A stretch of DNA of 64,000 nucleotides from Areca catechu (taxonomy: Eukaryota > Streptophyta > Magnoliopsida > Arecales > Arecaceae), in contig CM038046.1 of the NCBI GenBank assembly GCA_021397845.1, positions 59,538,021 to 59,602,020 of the forward strand. The letters run 5' to 3'. Numbering within the stretch: the first letter of the stretch is position 1; every line of letters begins with the position of its first letter. Of this stretch, positions 44,822-57,681 are shown one piece after another. Below the pieces are notes generated by a model that was not told where the DNA came from, searched no databases, and saw nothing but the letters and a program-made list of their open reading frames with translations. The translations under genes and the position numbers were made by a program.

Positions 44822-46465
44822 TGTTGCCTTGGTGGCTTTCCCAAGAGGGGGATGAATTAGAAATTTAAAAAATTAAAGCAAGTATGTGCTCTTTACAAAC
44901 TTCTTTAGAGTGTTAAGTGTTGTGGTTCAAATAATTAAAAGCAGAAGTGAAAGCACTTAAAGAAAGCACAACACAAACAAAAAAAATAATAGTGGTTCAG
45001 AGTAACCCATTCCTACGTCCACTACCCAAGATTACCGCTTGGGATTTCCACTATATCCCCTACAGGAATACAGTTGGATTGTTTTAATAGGCTTATAATC
45101 CAAACCTAACTCCCTTTGGTTTTTAAACCAGGCTCACCAAAGAAACCCAACACTTAGTTTTATGAGGATCACCAAGAACCTAACACTTGGTTTTACAAAG
45201 GCTAACCAAGAACCTATTTGGTTTTTAAACCGGGCTCACCAATAACCCAACAATTCAGAAAAAGAATTGTAAAGAGAAAGCAACGAAATGATAAATAGAT
45301 GTTGTCGGATGGTTACTAAAGCAGCTCAAGAGAAGTCCTATTGATTTCACATCAATGTACTAAAATGGCTTCTTTAACTTCTTCAATAATTGCTTCAAGC
45401 TTCTGATGTAAGTTGGTGAAGACTTGAAGACTATCTTGAATGCTCTTTAGTGCTCTCTTGCTCTAAAGGTTTCTTTGATATTAAAATTAAGCATTCTCCT
45501 TTCAAAAGTTGTCTCAATTGTTCATTTATAGTGTCTTGTACTCTTCTTAGGTAGTTTTAATCATTGTAGACCATTGGGATGTGACACTTGACCGTTGGAA
45601 CACTTTTTGGATTCATATTCCAAGTTCTAGAACTAGCCAATATAAGCCTAAAAATGACCTTCAAGTCGGATCGGATCTACTCGAGTTGGCTCGGATCCAT
45701 AGACTAGTTTTGGTTGAGTCGCCTCGCTTCATTCGGGTTGGCTTGGTTTCTCAATAGCTTGATTCCTTACTTTGGAAGAGTCAGCTCGCCTTACTTCGAG
45801 TCAGCTCGGATTCATAGGCATTCAAAACTGTACTATGGAAGAGTCGGCTCGGGTTCCTTCGGGTCGGCTCTCCTGGCTGTTCACTCAGAACTCTTCTTTC
45901 TGGACTCTGGAGGAGTTGGCTTGAATCTCTGAAAAGTCAGCTCGGATGTCTGACAAAATAATGTAGTCGGCTCGGACTTCCTTCGGGTCAGCTCGGTTGT
46001 CTGATTTAGAAAATCATGTTCTGGACGAGTTGGCTCGGGTCCCTTAGAGTCGACTTGGAGCCAGATCCTTCATGCATGCCATGTGCCAGAGTTGGCTCCT
46101 TTGCTTCGAGTCTGCTCGGATGAGTTCTTCATTGAAATCCCAGTTCTTCTCCAGAACTCATCCAATAAGACTTTAAACATTCAAGATGCTTTCGAACTCT
46201 TCTAACAACAATCTCTAAGAAATTTTAAGCTTGAAACACATCTAGAAGTAACCCATTTTCATGATTTTTTTCTTAACTTTTCTTTGGGTTCTTCTTTACA
46301 TGATATACTTTAAGACAACTTATAATAGAAAATAAGATTATAGGAGTTGGATTTTGACCATATGAATCATGCTACAAAAACTTGTAACACACTTGAAGAG
46401 TTGTTAGCAAAACAAATACATGCTCCAATGTTTTGTTATCATCAAAATCACTCAAGAGGTTAACA
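44822..46465 (-). repeat. Element F 5' LTR
   Basis: About 1.64 kb, plus-strand ends TGTTGCC and GTTAACA. The inner end with CCCAAGAGGGGGATGAATTAG is typical of SIRE/Tork LTRs. A TATA box (TATAAATGAA, minus) lies at 45521-45530. From about 45660 to 46130 it holds many degenerate GAGTCGGCTCGG words. No second LTR is in the window for comparison, so the ends are inferred from the termini and the PBS. Confidence 0.72.
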
Positions 46466-47090
46466 GGGTGATAGCAGAGGCTAACTCCTGTGCCCCAAGG
46501 CTTAGGAAGCCCTACTGACCATCTCCAAGGTGCTCGGTCAGAAGTCTTGTAGCGTGTGACCATAGAGGCCAACTCCTATTCCCCAAGGCATCAATGAGCC
46601 CTACTGACTAACCCCAAGGTGCTTGACCAAAAGTCTTGGAGCGGTTAATGGTAGAGGCCAATTCTAATGCCCTAAGGCATTAGAAAGCCTTGTTGACCAC
46701 CCCCAAGGCACTTTGTCAGAAGTCCTGGGGTAGGCGATCGTAGAGGCCAACTCCTATGCTCGAAGGCCTCAGCAAGCCTTATCAACACTTTCAAGGTGCT
46801 CGAATATAAGTCCTGGAGTGAGTGATGGTAGAGGCTAACTCGTATGCTCCAAGGTATCAGTGAGCCCTATTGATCGCTCCCAAGGTACTTGGCCAGAAAT
46901 CCTAGAGTGAATGACCATAAAGGCCAACTCTTATGATCCAAAGCATTAACGAGCCCTATTGACCACCCCCGAGGTGCTCAGTCAGAAGTCCTCGAGCGAG
47001 TGATGGTAGAGGCCAACTCCTATTCCCTAAGGCAATAGCTAGCCCTGCTAACTGCTTCACAGGAACTCGGCCAGAAGTCCTGGAGTGGAT
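46466..47090. repeat. Minisatellite, seven units of 88-89 bp
   Basis: The marker AGAGGCCAACTCCTAT recurs at about 46476, 46564, 46653, 46742, 46830, 46919 and 47008, spacing 88 or 89 bp. Each unit also contains AAGGCATCAG, GAGCCCTA-TGACC and AGAAGTCCTGGAG. Units differ by scattered substitutions. The period is not a multiple of three and no frame persists, so it is non-coding. It lies exactly between the F LTR and the G LTR. Confidence 0.88.
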
Positions 47091-50000
47091 TGTTGGGAAA
47101 CCTAGGCTATTTTATTCATGTATTTCAAGAATTTTTGAAACATTATACAATGAAAATTATAAGATTAAATTATTTAATCTAGTCATGCATTAGAATATTT
47201 CTATAAATAGCCTCCACAAGATCTTGACATGATAATATGTATATAAAGACAATCTAAAATATAAAATGAATACAAATAAAAGCCTATTATTGTAGACTAT
47301 ATCTACTGCATAATGATCACATCATTACCTTCTAGTAGTAGACGACACTCATTGCTGTTAGAGGGTAGAGGTTTAAAGACCTTGGTAGCAACAAAGAGTG
47401 TCTAGCCTCTATAGGTGATCCATATAGAAGCTCTTACCTGATCAACTCTCTATAGAGTGCTAGCTCCTTTAGAACCTCGATGGCAAATTTTTCTTCTTTT
47501 TTTGGATATGAGGACACTCCTAGAATCAAAGAAGAACCTACCAGAGGATGGAATTTTAAGGTGGAACTCACTTTCCAAGCCTAGACAATCTTGAAACCTA
47601 GCCTAGGAGATAATCTTTCACCTTGTACAAAACCCCCACACACCTCACTCTCTCTCAGGTATAAAACTTTCTTTTAATTAGTCTTTTCTCTCTAATTTCT
47701 AGCTCTATTATTCTCTAATCTCATCGACCTTAAAAACCCACTAGTAACCCATACTATATTGGCATCCATGTTGTTAGGAGGGTGAGAGAGATAGAGAGAG
47801 ATAGAAGGAAAGATATGAAAGGAGGTTTCTAACTACTTGAATTCAAAATTCAAGTGTTTAAATTCAAGATTTTGAATTCAAAATTTATATTTGAATTTAA
47901 ATTTAGAAAACTATTTGAACTTGAATTCAAAATTCAAAGTCAAAACATAGGCTAGGACATTTGGGTTAGGTCCAATCCAATTAGACTCGAGCTCAAACCA
48001 GATCATATTTTGGTTGACTGAAATTTACCACTCAATCAAATTGAATTAACCAACAATCCAATTGTCGATTAATCCTTTAATAATTTATCAACTTTTAGTG
48101 AAAAACTTTTATTACGACTTTTACAACATTATGAGTCGACACTTAAACAAATCCTAAGTGTTGCCTCATCAAAATGCCGACACTTAAAAGTATCGACTCA
48201 ATGTCAGGTATCTATCATATTGATAATTGATCCGTGAATTGATTCTCAATCATTGACTAGCTATCAGATCAAAAAGAAATTTGATGAAGACATCGCCCAG
48301 CATAGATCTTGATGCATACCTAGCATTTCCTTGAGTGATGAATTTATTTTTTATTATTTTTATTTTATTTGGTGTATGGGAATTTGTCAAAGTATTTTAT
48401 TTTTATTATTTTTGTATCTAGCTCATACACGGATCTTAAAGCATGTACAACGGATTATCTGGAGTATGTTTTAGATTAGGCTAGTTATTTCAAATTGATT
48501 TGAGTCTTAGCATTTTGGTTTATCTGGTCTCTAATTTATTGGAGAGTCCTAGAGTTTTGATCTCTAATTTATGGAGGATCAGGATCTATTTAAAGAAGTC
48601 CCATATATTAGTTGAAGGATCGACAAAGAATTGAATAAAGTATTTGGATTTCTTGATTCCCTTCTCTCTCTTCTTCTTCTTCTCTTCTCCTTCCTCTCTT
48701 CTTCTTCTTTCTCTTTCTTGGTTCTCCTTGTTTCTTCTCTCTTCTCTTCTTTCTCTCCTCCTCCCCTAATAATCTTCTTCCTCCTGTTGCTCTATGATTC
48801 AAACTCATGATTCCCCTTCCAGCGACATCAATTTTCCAAAGTCTCCACAGCCTCCCCTATTTCAAATCTCGACCATAGATTCCTCATCACCGTCAACAAT
48901 CAACCTCCCAATCTTAGATCCCTCACCATCGTCAACAATTAACCTCCCAACCATAACCCTACTGACGATCATCCACACCTTAACACTGACCATCCCAACT
49001 AGTTCTACCTACAACCAAACTCTTCCAACTGCCACCGCATGAAACACTTCTCCTACAACCACCATCGATAATGCACTACCCAAAGCCGAGTGCACCGTCG
49101 CCAACTCCATCTTCTTCACCCTCAGATTTATGTAAAAACCTACTATCGATGAACACCGGTTTGCCATCCTCATTGTGCCGCCCATCTTTTCCACCCGTGC
49201 CACCGTCAATCACTAGAATAGAGTTGTGTCACCTTCTCCCCAAGCCGCCACCTTCACTCCAGCACCATCGCTGATGAAAGCCCCGCCAAAATTTCCCATT
49301 GATGCCATCCTTTGTTTGGCATGCTCGTGAGGTATGAACATGAACGAAATGTCTGCATTCATAGCTGACTTCAAACCAAAGGAAAATAAGGAAAAGAAAA
49401 GAAAAGAATAAATAAAAAATAAAAAAAGTTTTGAAAATTAGGTTTCTCCACCATCCTAATCACACGACAATAGAAGCGAGCATAATCAAAGAATCCACAC
49501 ATTTTTCAAAGCAACTCTAAAATATTGTAACAACTTTATTTTTGGATTTATTGGATCATATCTAAAATTATTTTGATTTGGAAAATCCTAACTACAATTA
49601 TTGTCTTTTGGTATTCCAGGTCCAAGGACTTTCCCGGACTCGCCATATAGCCAAGACTGCAACCCAACTTGGTCAATGCCTCCTCTTCCAGTTTTGACCA
49701 TTATCAAATTTCGTGATCACCCTTTCCACTTAAAATATTTAATTGATATTGGTAGTGAATCTTATTCTTTAATTTTATTAGATTATATATTAATTACTTG
49801 TGCTTAGCCTAAACTTATGGGTAGTTTCTTAATTACCCATGATCCTTTTTTTTAAGATCTAGGATTTTTTTATTATTGCATGTAGTTATTTAAAAAAATC
49901 TAATTATAGCTTAATCTCTTCTATATTCAAAAAAAAATTAGCTAATTTTGATTTATAGTTTCGGTTTGTTGATAATTTAAAAAAAGAAATCTACATTAGT

Positions 50001-50936
50001 CCCATTTTTGCATCCCTAGATCATTTTGTCCTACATCAAAACTCTTATTGTATATAATTCCATAGGTTCGAACACTAAGCTAGTAGCACGTAAACAATTC
50101 CTGTACTAATCGAAGTCACTATCTAGCAATGACACCCGATGTTCAAATAGGTTAAAAGTTACAGAGCAATAATTAGGAACCTCTAGTATATAGTTACATA
50201 TAATCATCCTTTTGATCCTTAATGCTCTAGATGAGTTTATGGTTCAATTGCTAACACTTAAATAGTACATCAACAATGTGTCTCAACCACACAAGTCCTG
50301 TGACTACTCATAAGAACTATCTTAGCCAAAGGTTTGCTAAATTGAAATACAATGAGACATTCACTCCAACCCTTGGAGGGGTCAATCCTATCTTGACTCA
50401 CACACTAACTAGATAATTATTTGACTGCACCCAAAAAACTTTCATCATGGGATTAGAAATCCAAATAATCGATACTAAAGTATAGTGAGTTGCTTGTAAC
50501 TCACCATGGTGATCTCAGGTCAAAGGGACACTTATATCTATATCTCTTCATGTGCAATACTTGGCACAAGAGTGCTCTATAGGTAGGTCATATTTAGTGA
50601 AATGTCCTACACTTTACTTGCATGCCATACTAGTATCTTCATACTCCTTGGTTAAAAGGATAACTAATCCATAAGGAACACAATGACGTATACTCGATAC
50701 ATTATCATCATATAACAATGTAAGATTTGGTCACAAACATATTATGAATCATATGATAAATTCTCTCTTTATTGTATAAGATGTAGTTCTAAATACTCTA
50801 TTAGAGCTCATTATAGGAAGACACAATGTTATGACTACCAAAAAATAACTTTTATTCATAATAATTCATGTACAAAATCAACCATCTATAAGTTAGATGA
50901 TTGGTGTTAAGACATAATTTCTAATAACTCCCACTT
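47091..50936 (-). repeat. Decayed Angela-like LTR of element G, with unclassified sequence inside
   Basis: Starts TGTTGGGAAACC. 50060-50936 aligns clearly with D's LTR 16340-17225 (CATAGGTTCGAAC, CTATCTAGCAATG, the copia-side end CTAATA). 47091-48130 resembles the other part of such LTRs more weakly. Between about 48130 and 50030 the match is lost: the segment has a TATA-like TATTTAAAGAAG near 48590, a CT-rich tract at 48660-48780 and no supported gene. It may be a further insertion, but I cannot define its ends. Confidence 0.5.
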
Positions 50937-51696
50937 GGACTAAAGCTAATTGGAATAGTATCTATACCCATCTTCCATTTGTGATCATCGAACTCTTTGA
51001 TTCTGAGAGCTTTAATAAATGGGTTAGCTAGGTTCTCCTTTTCATTGATCTTCTGAAGCTCGACATCACCTTATTCCATGATCTCTCACACAAGGTGATA
51101 ATGACACAGAATATGTTGGTGCACTAATAAGACTTCGGCTCTATGGCTTGAGTAATGGCTCCAGTGCTATCACAATATAAGGAAACTTGACAATCAAGGG
51201 AGGGTGCCACTTATAGCTTACCGAGAAACTTTCACAACTACACAACTTCCTTTATCGTATCTGAAGCTGCAATATACTCCACCTCATAAACTGACTCTAC
51301 CATGGTATGTTGCTTGGAACTTTTTTAGTCGATTGCTCTATCATTTAAGATAAAGACAAAGCTTGATATACTCTTGGTGTCATCTCTATTTGATTGAAAA
51401 CTGGAGCCAGTATATCCTACAAGTTTTAAGTTAGGTTCTCCATAAATAACTCATTTTTTAGTATTTCAAAAATACTTAAGGATAGTTTTCACTATCTTCT
51501 AATGGGCCTCACCTGGGTCAGACTAGCATCTGCTCACTATCCTTAGTGAGTATACCATGTCTGGTCTCTACATGTCATGGCATACTTAATAGAACCCACT
51601 ACCAATGCATATGGTATCCACTCATACGCTCTCTCTTCAGAAGTTGTTGCATAATCCTTCTTAGAGAAAAAAATCTCAAGACTTATTAAAAGATAG
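50937..51696 (-). pseudogene. Element G copia RNase H/RT remnant
   Basis: Nucleotide alignment with D's pol (17226-18010) is clear over the whole stretch, starting at the purine tract (CCCACTTGGACTAAAGC). No frame remains open. It is much older than D or E. It stops at AAAGATAG, where H's LTR begins. Confidence 0.8.
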
Positions 51697-53403
51697 TGAT
51701 AAGTCTAACAATTTTCCCAATTTAACCATTAAAATAAGTATTAATTAATTGATATTTTGTTAAATTTGATACTTTTTATTAGTATTTTATATAAAAGGAG
51801 TCTATCAACAGAAAGAGCTTGGTTTTTAGAGACCAACGACATAAATGACACTCGAATTGAAGTTCAATTAAGCCTGGAATCAGACTTTGAATGAATTACA
51901 AGACTTTTGGAGTAGCCATCCACCATGGATCGGCCTCTCGATCTATATAAACCTCGATGGTCCACAAGAAGCCATTACTGCCGGTCCATGGTCTATGGAC
52001 CATCTTTGCCATCTCAAGCAGCCACTTCACCAGAACCTTCCCCCACCATCCCCCTCATCGCCGGGAGCTATCCTTTACCCGAAAAGTCACCGAGAAGCCA
52101 CCATGAAGCCAGCCACGATCATCATCTCCCCCCTTTATCCATCGCCCCTCCTAGTCGTCTTCTTCCTTTTTCCATCACCACCCATCACCGGCCATCACTA
52201 GAGAGGTCGTTAGAAAGGTCCCTAAGACACCGGCATCCACCTTTACCCATTGATTGGCCGCCCAAACCACTGATGTGCATCCATTTGCCATCTTCATCAC
52301 TGCCATCAACGCTGCTGCCCAAGCTTCCCGATGCCACCCCCACTCCCTGTTCTCCATTGCATCACTGGCCGCCACCTCCATCCCTCATCCACCAGCATCC
52401 ATCTCGACTTTATTCTCTACCATTGACCACCATTTCCCTCCTCTACTTCTTGACCTCAAGCCAATGCCATAGACAGCCACTAGCCACTATGTTTACCACC
52501 TCTCACCACCTCCTATTGCTCTTCGTGCCACCATTCATTGCCATCTACCTGTAGTGCTGAACAGGTAGAGTTCCAATCAAGGAAGGATCGGGATCGAGGA
52601 TTCAAGAGTCTGGATCAGGCTCTACTGCTAGAAAAGGAAGGAACACAGCAATCGAGCCATCATGCAATATATCAATAGCCCATATTCTCTATACGATATT
52701 TAACCTATCTAGAGCCTGATTGAGTCCAAATTTGATCGAGATGAAGCCCTAGATAAGCTCTATTTAAAGGACCCCTGGGCTAAAAAGAACTCATCCTAAA
52801 GAGAGGGTATGGTATAGGTTAGAGGGCATAGCTTTGGTTGGGGTTAGCCTCTAAGAGTGAGGTTTCTTAGAGGAGAGTTTTGCCCCCTACACCATCTTCA
52901 AGCCTATTCCATCCCAAGTTCAAGAACCAAAGAAGAAGAAGAAAAGGAAGCCTAGTTTGCTCCATGGAGTATGATAGAAGAATGGGACATGACATCAACT
53001 AACTTTCCAATAAGGCTATGCCAATCGATTTCGAAGTCCTTGTTATTATTTTTCATAGTTTATTTAATTATCATTTTTATTTTCTTTTAATTAATATAAT
53101 ATTTATTTTTATGTACTTTAAATTCTTATATTCAATTTTATTGCAAGCAGATGCTAAGATCTGATTAGCAGATCGATCATACCTAAGTTTTGATTTTTTT
53201 TTCATACTTTTAATTTTTTTGTATCCCCGACTTCGAACTATTTTTTTTATTTTATAAAAATCAAATATTTCAAACTATCTTAAGCACTGCCTTCTCCATG
53301 GGATTGACCCGACTTTCTACTATCTATTTATTTTTGATTTTTTAGAAGTTGGTTAATTAAACTGATAGCCACAATGTCTTAACAACAATATCATGGCCTA
53401 TCA
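51697..53403 (+). repeat. Element H 5' LTR
   Basis: About 1.7 kb, TGATAAGTCTAAC to GGCCTATCA. 51697 to about 52817 matches 57682-58829. A TATA-like TATTTAAAGG lies at 52761-52770. The Pro/Ser/His-rich frames at 51887-52554 arise from C-rich sequence, are broken differently in the second LTR, and are not supported as genes. Confidence 0.8.
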
Positions 53404-53409
53404 AGTTTT

Positions 53410-53425
53410 TGGCACCATTATCGAA
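53410..53425 (+). other. Element H primer binding site (tRNA-Asp type, decayed)
   Basis: TGGCACCATTATCGAA, seven bases after the LTR. It is a mutated form of TGGCGCCGTTGCCGGG, the common primer site of Athila/Tat elements. It clearly differs from the initiator-Met site of elements A-D, F and I. Confidence 0.75.
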
Positions 53426-53429
53426 AAAG

Positions 53430-54600
53430 TCATGAATGCTAACATTTTTTATCTCTTTGATTTTTTATAAATTTGGTACACTAATTTTTTTATTTTTTGT
53501 TGATCCAAAAAAACTAAAAAAAGAAAAAAATGGAGAAGGAAATTAGTGCGATTTTGGTGAGATCAATCCTAACCATAGATTAATTTTCTTTTTTTAGTTG
53601 CTTCTAATTAATTCCTACCTTTTCATATTAACCAAAAAAATTTTTCTTTTTTGTTTTTTTAATAGTCTTCTTTTTTTAAAAACCTACCTAATTTTTTTAG
53701 GTTTGTTTCCTTTTTTATAGATATCTTCTTTTTCAAATTAATATAAAAAAATATTTTTTGGTTTCTTTATTTTAATTAGTTTCTTTCTTTTCAAACTAAT
53801 CTAAAAAGAAAAAAATTCTTTTTTAGTTTCTTCCTTTTAAAAAATTAACATAAAAAAATTATTACTTAACTTTTTAATTAACTTCTCTAAATAGTATTTT
53901 GATTTCTTGCCATAATTATAAGATCTATAGTTTCTTTATTTGCTCAACCTAATTTTAGTTTTATTTTTCACACACATAATTAACCAAAATTAAAAGCTAT
54001 CTTTTACGTCTCTTGCTTGAAATAACATAATATAAAAGGAAAACAAAAACAACACATAATACTTAACTAAAATATCATAATTAATTAAAACTTTAATGAT
54101 TACTACTTATTTTGGACATCTTTCTTTTTTGCATTGTGTACTTCCATAAAATATCTTAAGGGCATTAACCCATAATGAACATAAGGTGGGGAGTTAATAA
54201 CCCTTCCTTGTCCCACAAACCACCACCCTACATCTTGTACTGAACTAAGCTTATTAATTAAAATCAATTAGATGCTAGCCCTTAAGGAACTCGAGCTAAT
54301 AGACCAAGGCATCTAAAAGAGTTGGACTGAGCCAGGATTGTCTGATTAACTGGTATCTAGAAAAGGTATTCAAGGATGTTGTAGCCCGAAAGAAAGTTGG
54401 TTTTTAATTGGTTCCGTTGATTGACCTGGCCAATTTTAATTGATGTCTAATGAAAGCAATAGGGGAATCCCCACCGATCTTATCCTTACCTAGTAAGTTG
54501 ATTAGTTAGTTTCTGACTTTGAGGGCTCCAAGGTTGCCATGTTTGTTAGGAGCTATCTAGATCTAGGATAATCCTAGGATAGAGTGTTCATGTATGTTAA
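53430..54600 (+). other. Element H leader
   Basis: 53430-54150 is extremely AT-rich with long T and A runs; nothing identifiable. 54155-54560 aligns with the conserved leader block of element A: shared words include CTTAAGGGCA, GGGGAGTT-AT-ACC, ACCACC and CTGGCCAAT in the same order. No gene is seen. Confidence 0.65.
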
Positions 54601-54919
54601 CTTGTTTGTAAATAATACCAAACCCTAACTAAGTTTTCTTCTCTCTCTTAGCTCTAGGACTCCTTAGGCCATTTTCTTTAGAACTCTTTTCCTTTTTCAT
54701 CTCACCACTCCTCTTAAAAAAGTAATAATAATAATAATAAATAAATAAGGATTGCTCTAATCTAAAACTTTGATTGCATATCCAAATAATCAGAATAATC
54801 TGATAGACTAAATCAGTGCCAGGAGAATGAATCCTTATAGTAGAGTACCCTTTTTCCCGGCACACCAAGTTTATTTGAGCCCCACTCACTTTGAGAGTGA
54901 GTGCCCAATCGGGTACTAA

Positions 54920-55280
54920 CCTCTTGAGTTTAGGTATGACCAAGTTTATCAAGATCAAACCCAACTGGCCTACAACTCAAGAGATAATCTATACTTTAAT
55001 GCTTATAATTCAGGTTGGGGGGCTCAACCAAATTTTTTTATGGCAACCACATCTAATGGTTACCCCGATAACCCAAGGATTCATGTTCATAGATATACCC
55101 TACAATGATCAGCCCTATCGACATTATCAACCTTCTCCAACTAATTATAGTCCATCATTTGAAGAGAAGGTTCTGCAAGCACCATACCCACCTCCACTAC
55201 AGACCAACGTAGATGTCAATAGGTTTGTTCAATTTCAACAAATGATTATAGACAACAGTAATCTATCAATAAGCTAATGG
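54920..55280 (+). pseudogene. Element H Gag fragment (Athila type)
   Basis: Across two frames this reads YDQVYQDQTQLAYNSRD, NAYNSGWGAQPNFF, then DQPYRHYQPSPTNYSPSFEE. The NSGWGAQPNF motif corresponds to the conserved NPGWRNHPNF of Athila Gag, followed as usual by a Pro-rich segment. The capsid part upstream is unrecognisable. Confidence 0.6.
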
Positions 55281-55839
55281 ATCAAACTGACCAATGACTA
55301 AGTAAACTTAATAGAGAGGAGGAAGGTGAACTACATAGTGAACCCGAGAGTAACCTAGAGGGACCATACCTAGCTCAAGATTTTAATGACCCTCTATCTC
55401 TTCCTGAATAATTAACTCTAGCTCCTGGGAATGAACTGGTCTTAGAACAACTCTGCATAACCATAGAGACCAATGTAGACAATTTGGCTAAGGTTGAAAA
55501 TATATGGAGACATTAAACTTGTGGGACAAACCAATTCCATCATTACCCTGCTCACTTATGGCCCCATTCCCTAGTGCCCTAGAATTGTCCATGCCTTTTA
55601 ATGGGATGGGAGAATAAATAGATGCAATGATGGAATTGGTAGAGACTTTCCAAGAGTCACAAATGCATGACTCAATAGAGGAAACCACCCCTATAATTTC
55701 CCCCAGGATTTATTGGATCCCTATTTAGTTCAGCTTAGGGTACATGATTTTAATGCAGATGGGTATACCTCATAAGTGAATAACTCAATACAAATACCCT
55801 ACTTTGAAACCACCCCGCTTTTGATTGATGAACAACAAG

Positions 55840-56270
55840 AGCCAACACCGAACCACGAATAGCTCCCTTGTTAGAATCACCACCTGATCTAGAACTAAAG
55901 CCACTTCTTGATGCACCCATTGAAACTCTTATATTGAATCTTATCTTGGAAGCCCAACTTAGTCATATTCTAAAAGCACATAAAGAAGCTATCGGGTGAG
56001 ATATTACTGAAATGGCAGATCATGATCCTAGAAATTTTATAGTTGATTTCTTTATTTTTGGCACAAATCTTGAGGACTATCTCTAAAATCTTTCTATGAT
56101 ATTAAAATAATATATGGAGACAGGTCTAATATTAATTTGGAAAAGGTGTCTAAATTTAAAATAGGAAGGGATATTGACCAAACACCTCACGCTTGAGAAG
56201 GGAAGTAGGGTAGATCAACTCAAAAGTGAAGAAATTCCTAAAATACCACATCCAACTCTGCCCAACAAGC
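55840..56270 (+). pseudogene. Element H reverse transcriptase fragments
   Basis: 55870-56020 reads ESPPDLELKPLLDAPIETLI and HILKAHKEAIG, the Athila RT start. It then jumps to about 56030-56270: NFIVDFFIFGTNLEDYL, METGLILIWKRCLNLK and EGILTKHLTLEKGSRVDQLK, which aligns with the active-site block and beyond. The MDDFSVFG site has decayed to IVDFFIFG. About 100 RT codons between the two blocks are deleted. Confidence 0.7.
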
Positions 56271-57681
56271 ACAACCCCTTTCTAGTTATCATATAAATTA
56301 TAATAATATTTTTAAACCCTGGAATAATATGCTTGCCCAGTATACTTTATTGATTTAGGCTAATTATCATAGAGTACTCTATGAACATTTTTCTATCATG
56401 ATGATAAGGCCTTTCAATTGGCCCTATCCTTTTGATGTTATGAGGGACATATTAAAGTTGATGGTCCACTAGAATTCCTCAAAATACTTGGCTGAAGATG
56501 TTAAACTTAGCACTTGCTGGAAGGCAACCCAATATTTATTTTTATACCCTTACAAATAAAATAATAATAATAATAATAATAAAATATAAGAAATATTAAA
56601 AAACTCCAATCCAAGTTGACTATTATCGCCTTTATCTTGTTGATAATCGCCTCTTCTCAGGTAACCTCTATCCTTATATATGTCTTTTTATCCTTGTGGT
56701 TTAAATTTATTTCTTGAACTTATTTATACCATTAGGAATAATGATATTTAAGTTGGGGGTTAGGAATAAACTTTTAAACTTTAAAATTTTTGAAAACTTT
56801 TAAAAATTATTGAAACTTTTTGAAAAATATTTCAAAAATCTTGAAAATAAAAAAATTTTATCTTTTATAAATCATGTGCCATAAAAACTCTTGAGATAAA
56901 TAGACTATGAAAAGGATAATAGAGTTAGAAATTATTCACTAATAACTATAATGAGTTAAGAAGTAGACTAGCTGATCAAACTTTTAGTCGCCTACTTAGG
57001 TCACCTAAAGGCTTAGGTCACCTAAAGGCTTAAGTCACCTAAAGGCTATTAGCACTTCTATCACACATGCACACTAATAAGGTAAAGTAGGTATTACTTG
57101 TAAGGTCAATTAAAAATTTAATTATTACTAAAAGATTGGTAATTGATAACACCCCTCCTATTTAACTTGAATTTGAGGAAAGAGCTACCTGCCAAAAAGA
57201 AAAAAAAGGCAAGTTCTAAACATTGGTTTCCCACCGAGTAACTAGGTACCTTCGTCTAAATAAGCATTATTGTTCATATCAAAAAGTGGGCAGTGTGAAG
57301 ACATCGCTAAAAAAAAGAGAGAAAAATTCAGGTGGTACGAAATCTACCGCAGTCATGTATTGAAATTAGGGGGTGTATAGAAAATTGACCAAAGTAAGTG
57401 ATAAACGAAGATATAATTGTTCTTTACAATCCATCACTAAAATAATAAGTTAGCCACCACAAATACAAGTGCGGTAGACCTTTGGATGAAGTCTAAGAAA
57501 GTTTCTAATAGTTCTGACTATGAAATTTACTTCGAAAACTTAATACCTAGTTAGTGATGCTAGCTAACTTCTTTTGACCTTAAGCCTAGATCCAAAGATG
57601 AATCTTATGACACATGTTATAAAATTAATACTTATATCTTAATTACATTGCTAAGGGACATAAAATGACTAAGTTGGGGGA
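56271..57681 (+). other. Element H 3' internal region
   Basis: No gene is seen. The motif GCTGGAAGGCAACCCAAT near 56517-56534 is characteristic of the region after pol in Athila elements. An ATA microsatellite occupies about 56560-56584, and three tandem copies of TCACCTAAAGGCTTA-like words lie at 57000-57050. The end is the purine tract. Confidence 0.55.

Noticed and set aside
46466..47090. 88-89-bp repeats considered as a repeat-protein gene
   Set aside because: The period is not a multiple of three and stops occur in all frames.
51887..52554. Long Pro/Ser/His-rich frames in the H LTRs (also 57874-58667)
   Set aside because: They come from C-rich low-complexity sequence. The two LTR copies have different open frames, so there is no coding conservation.
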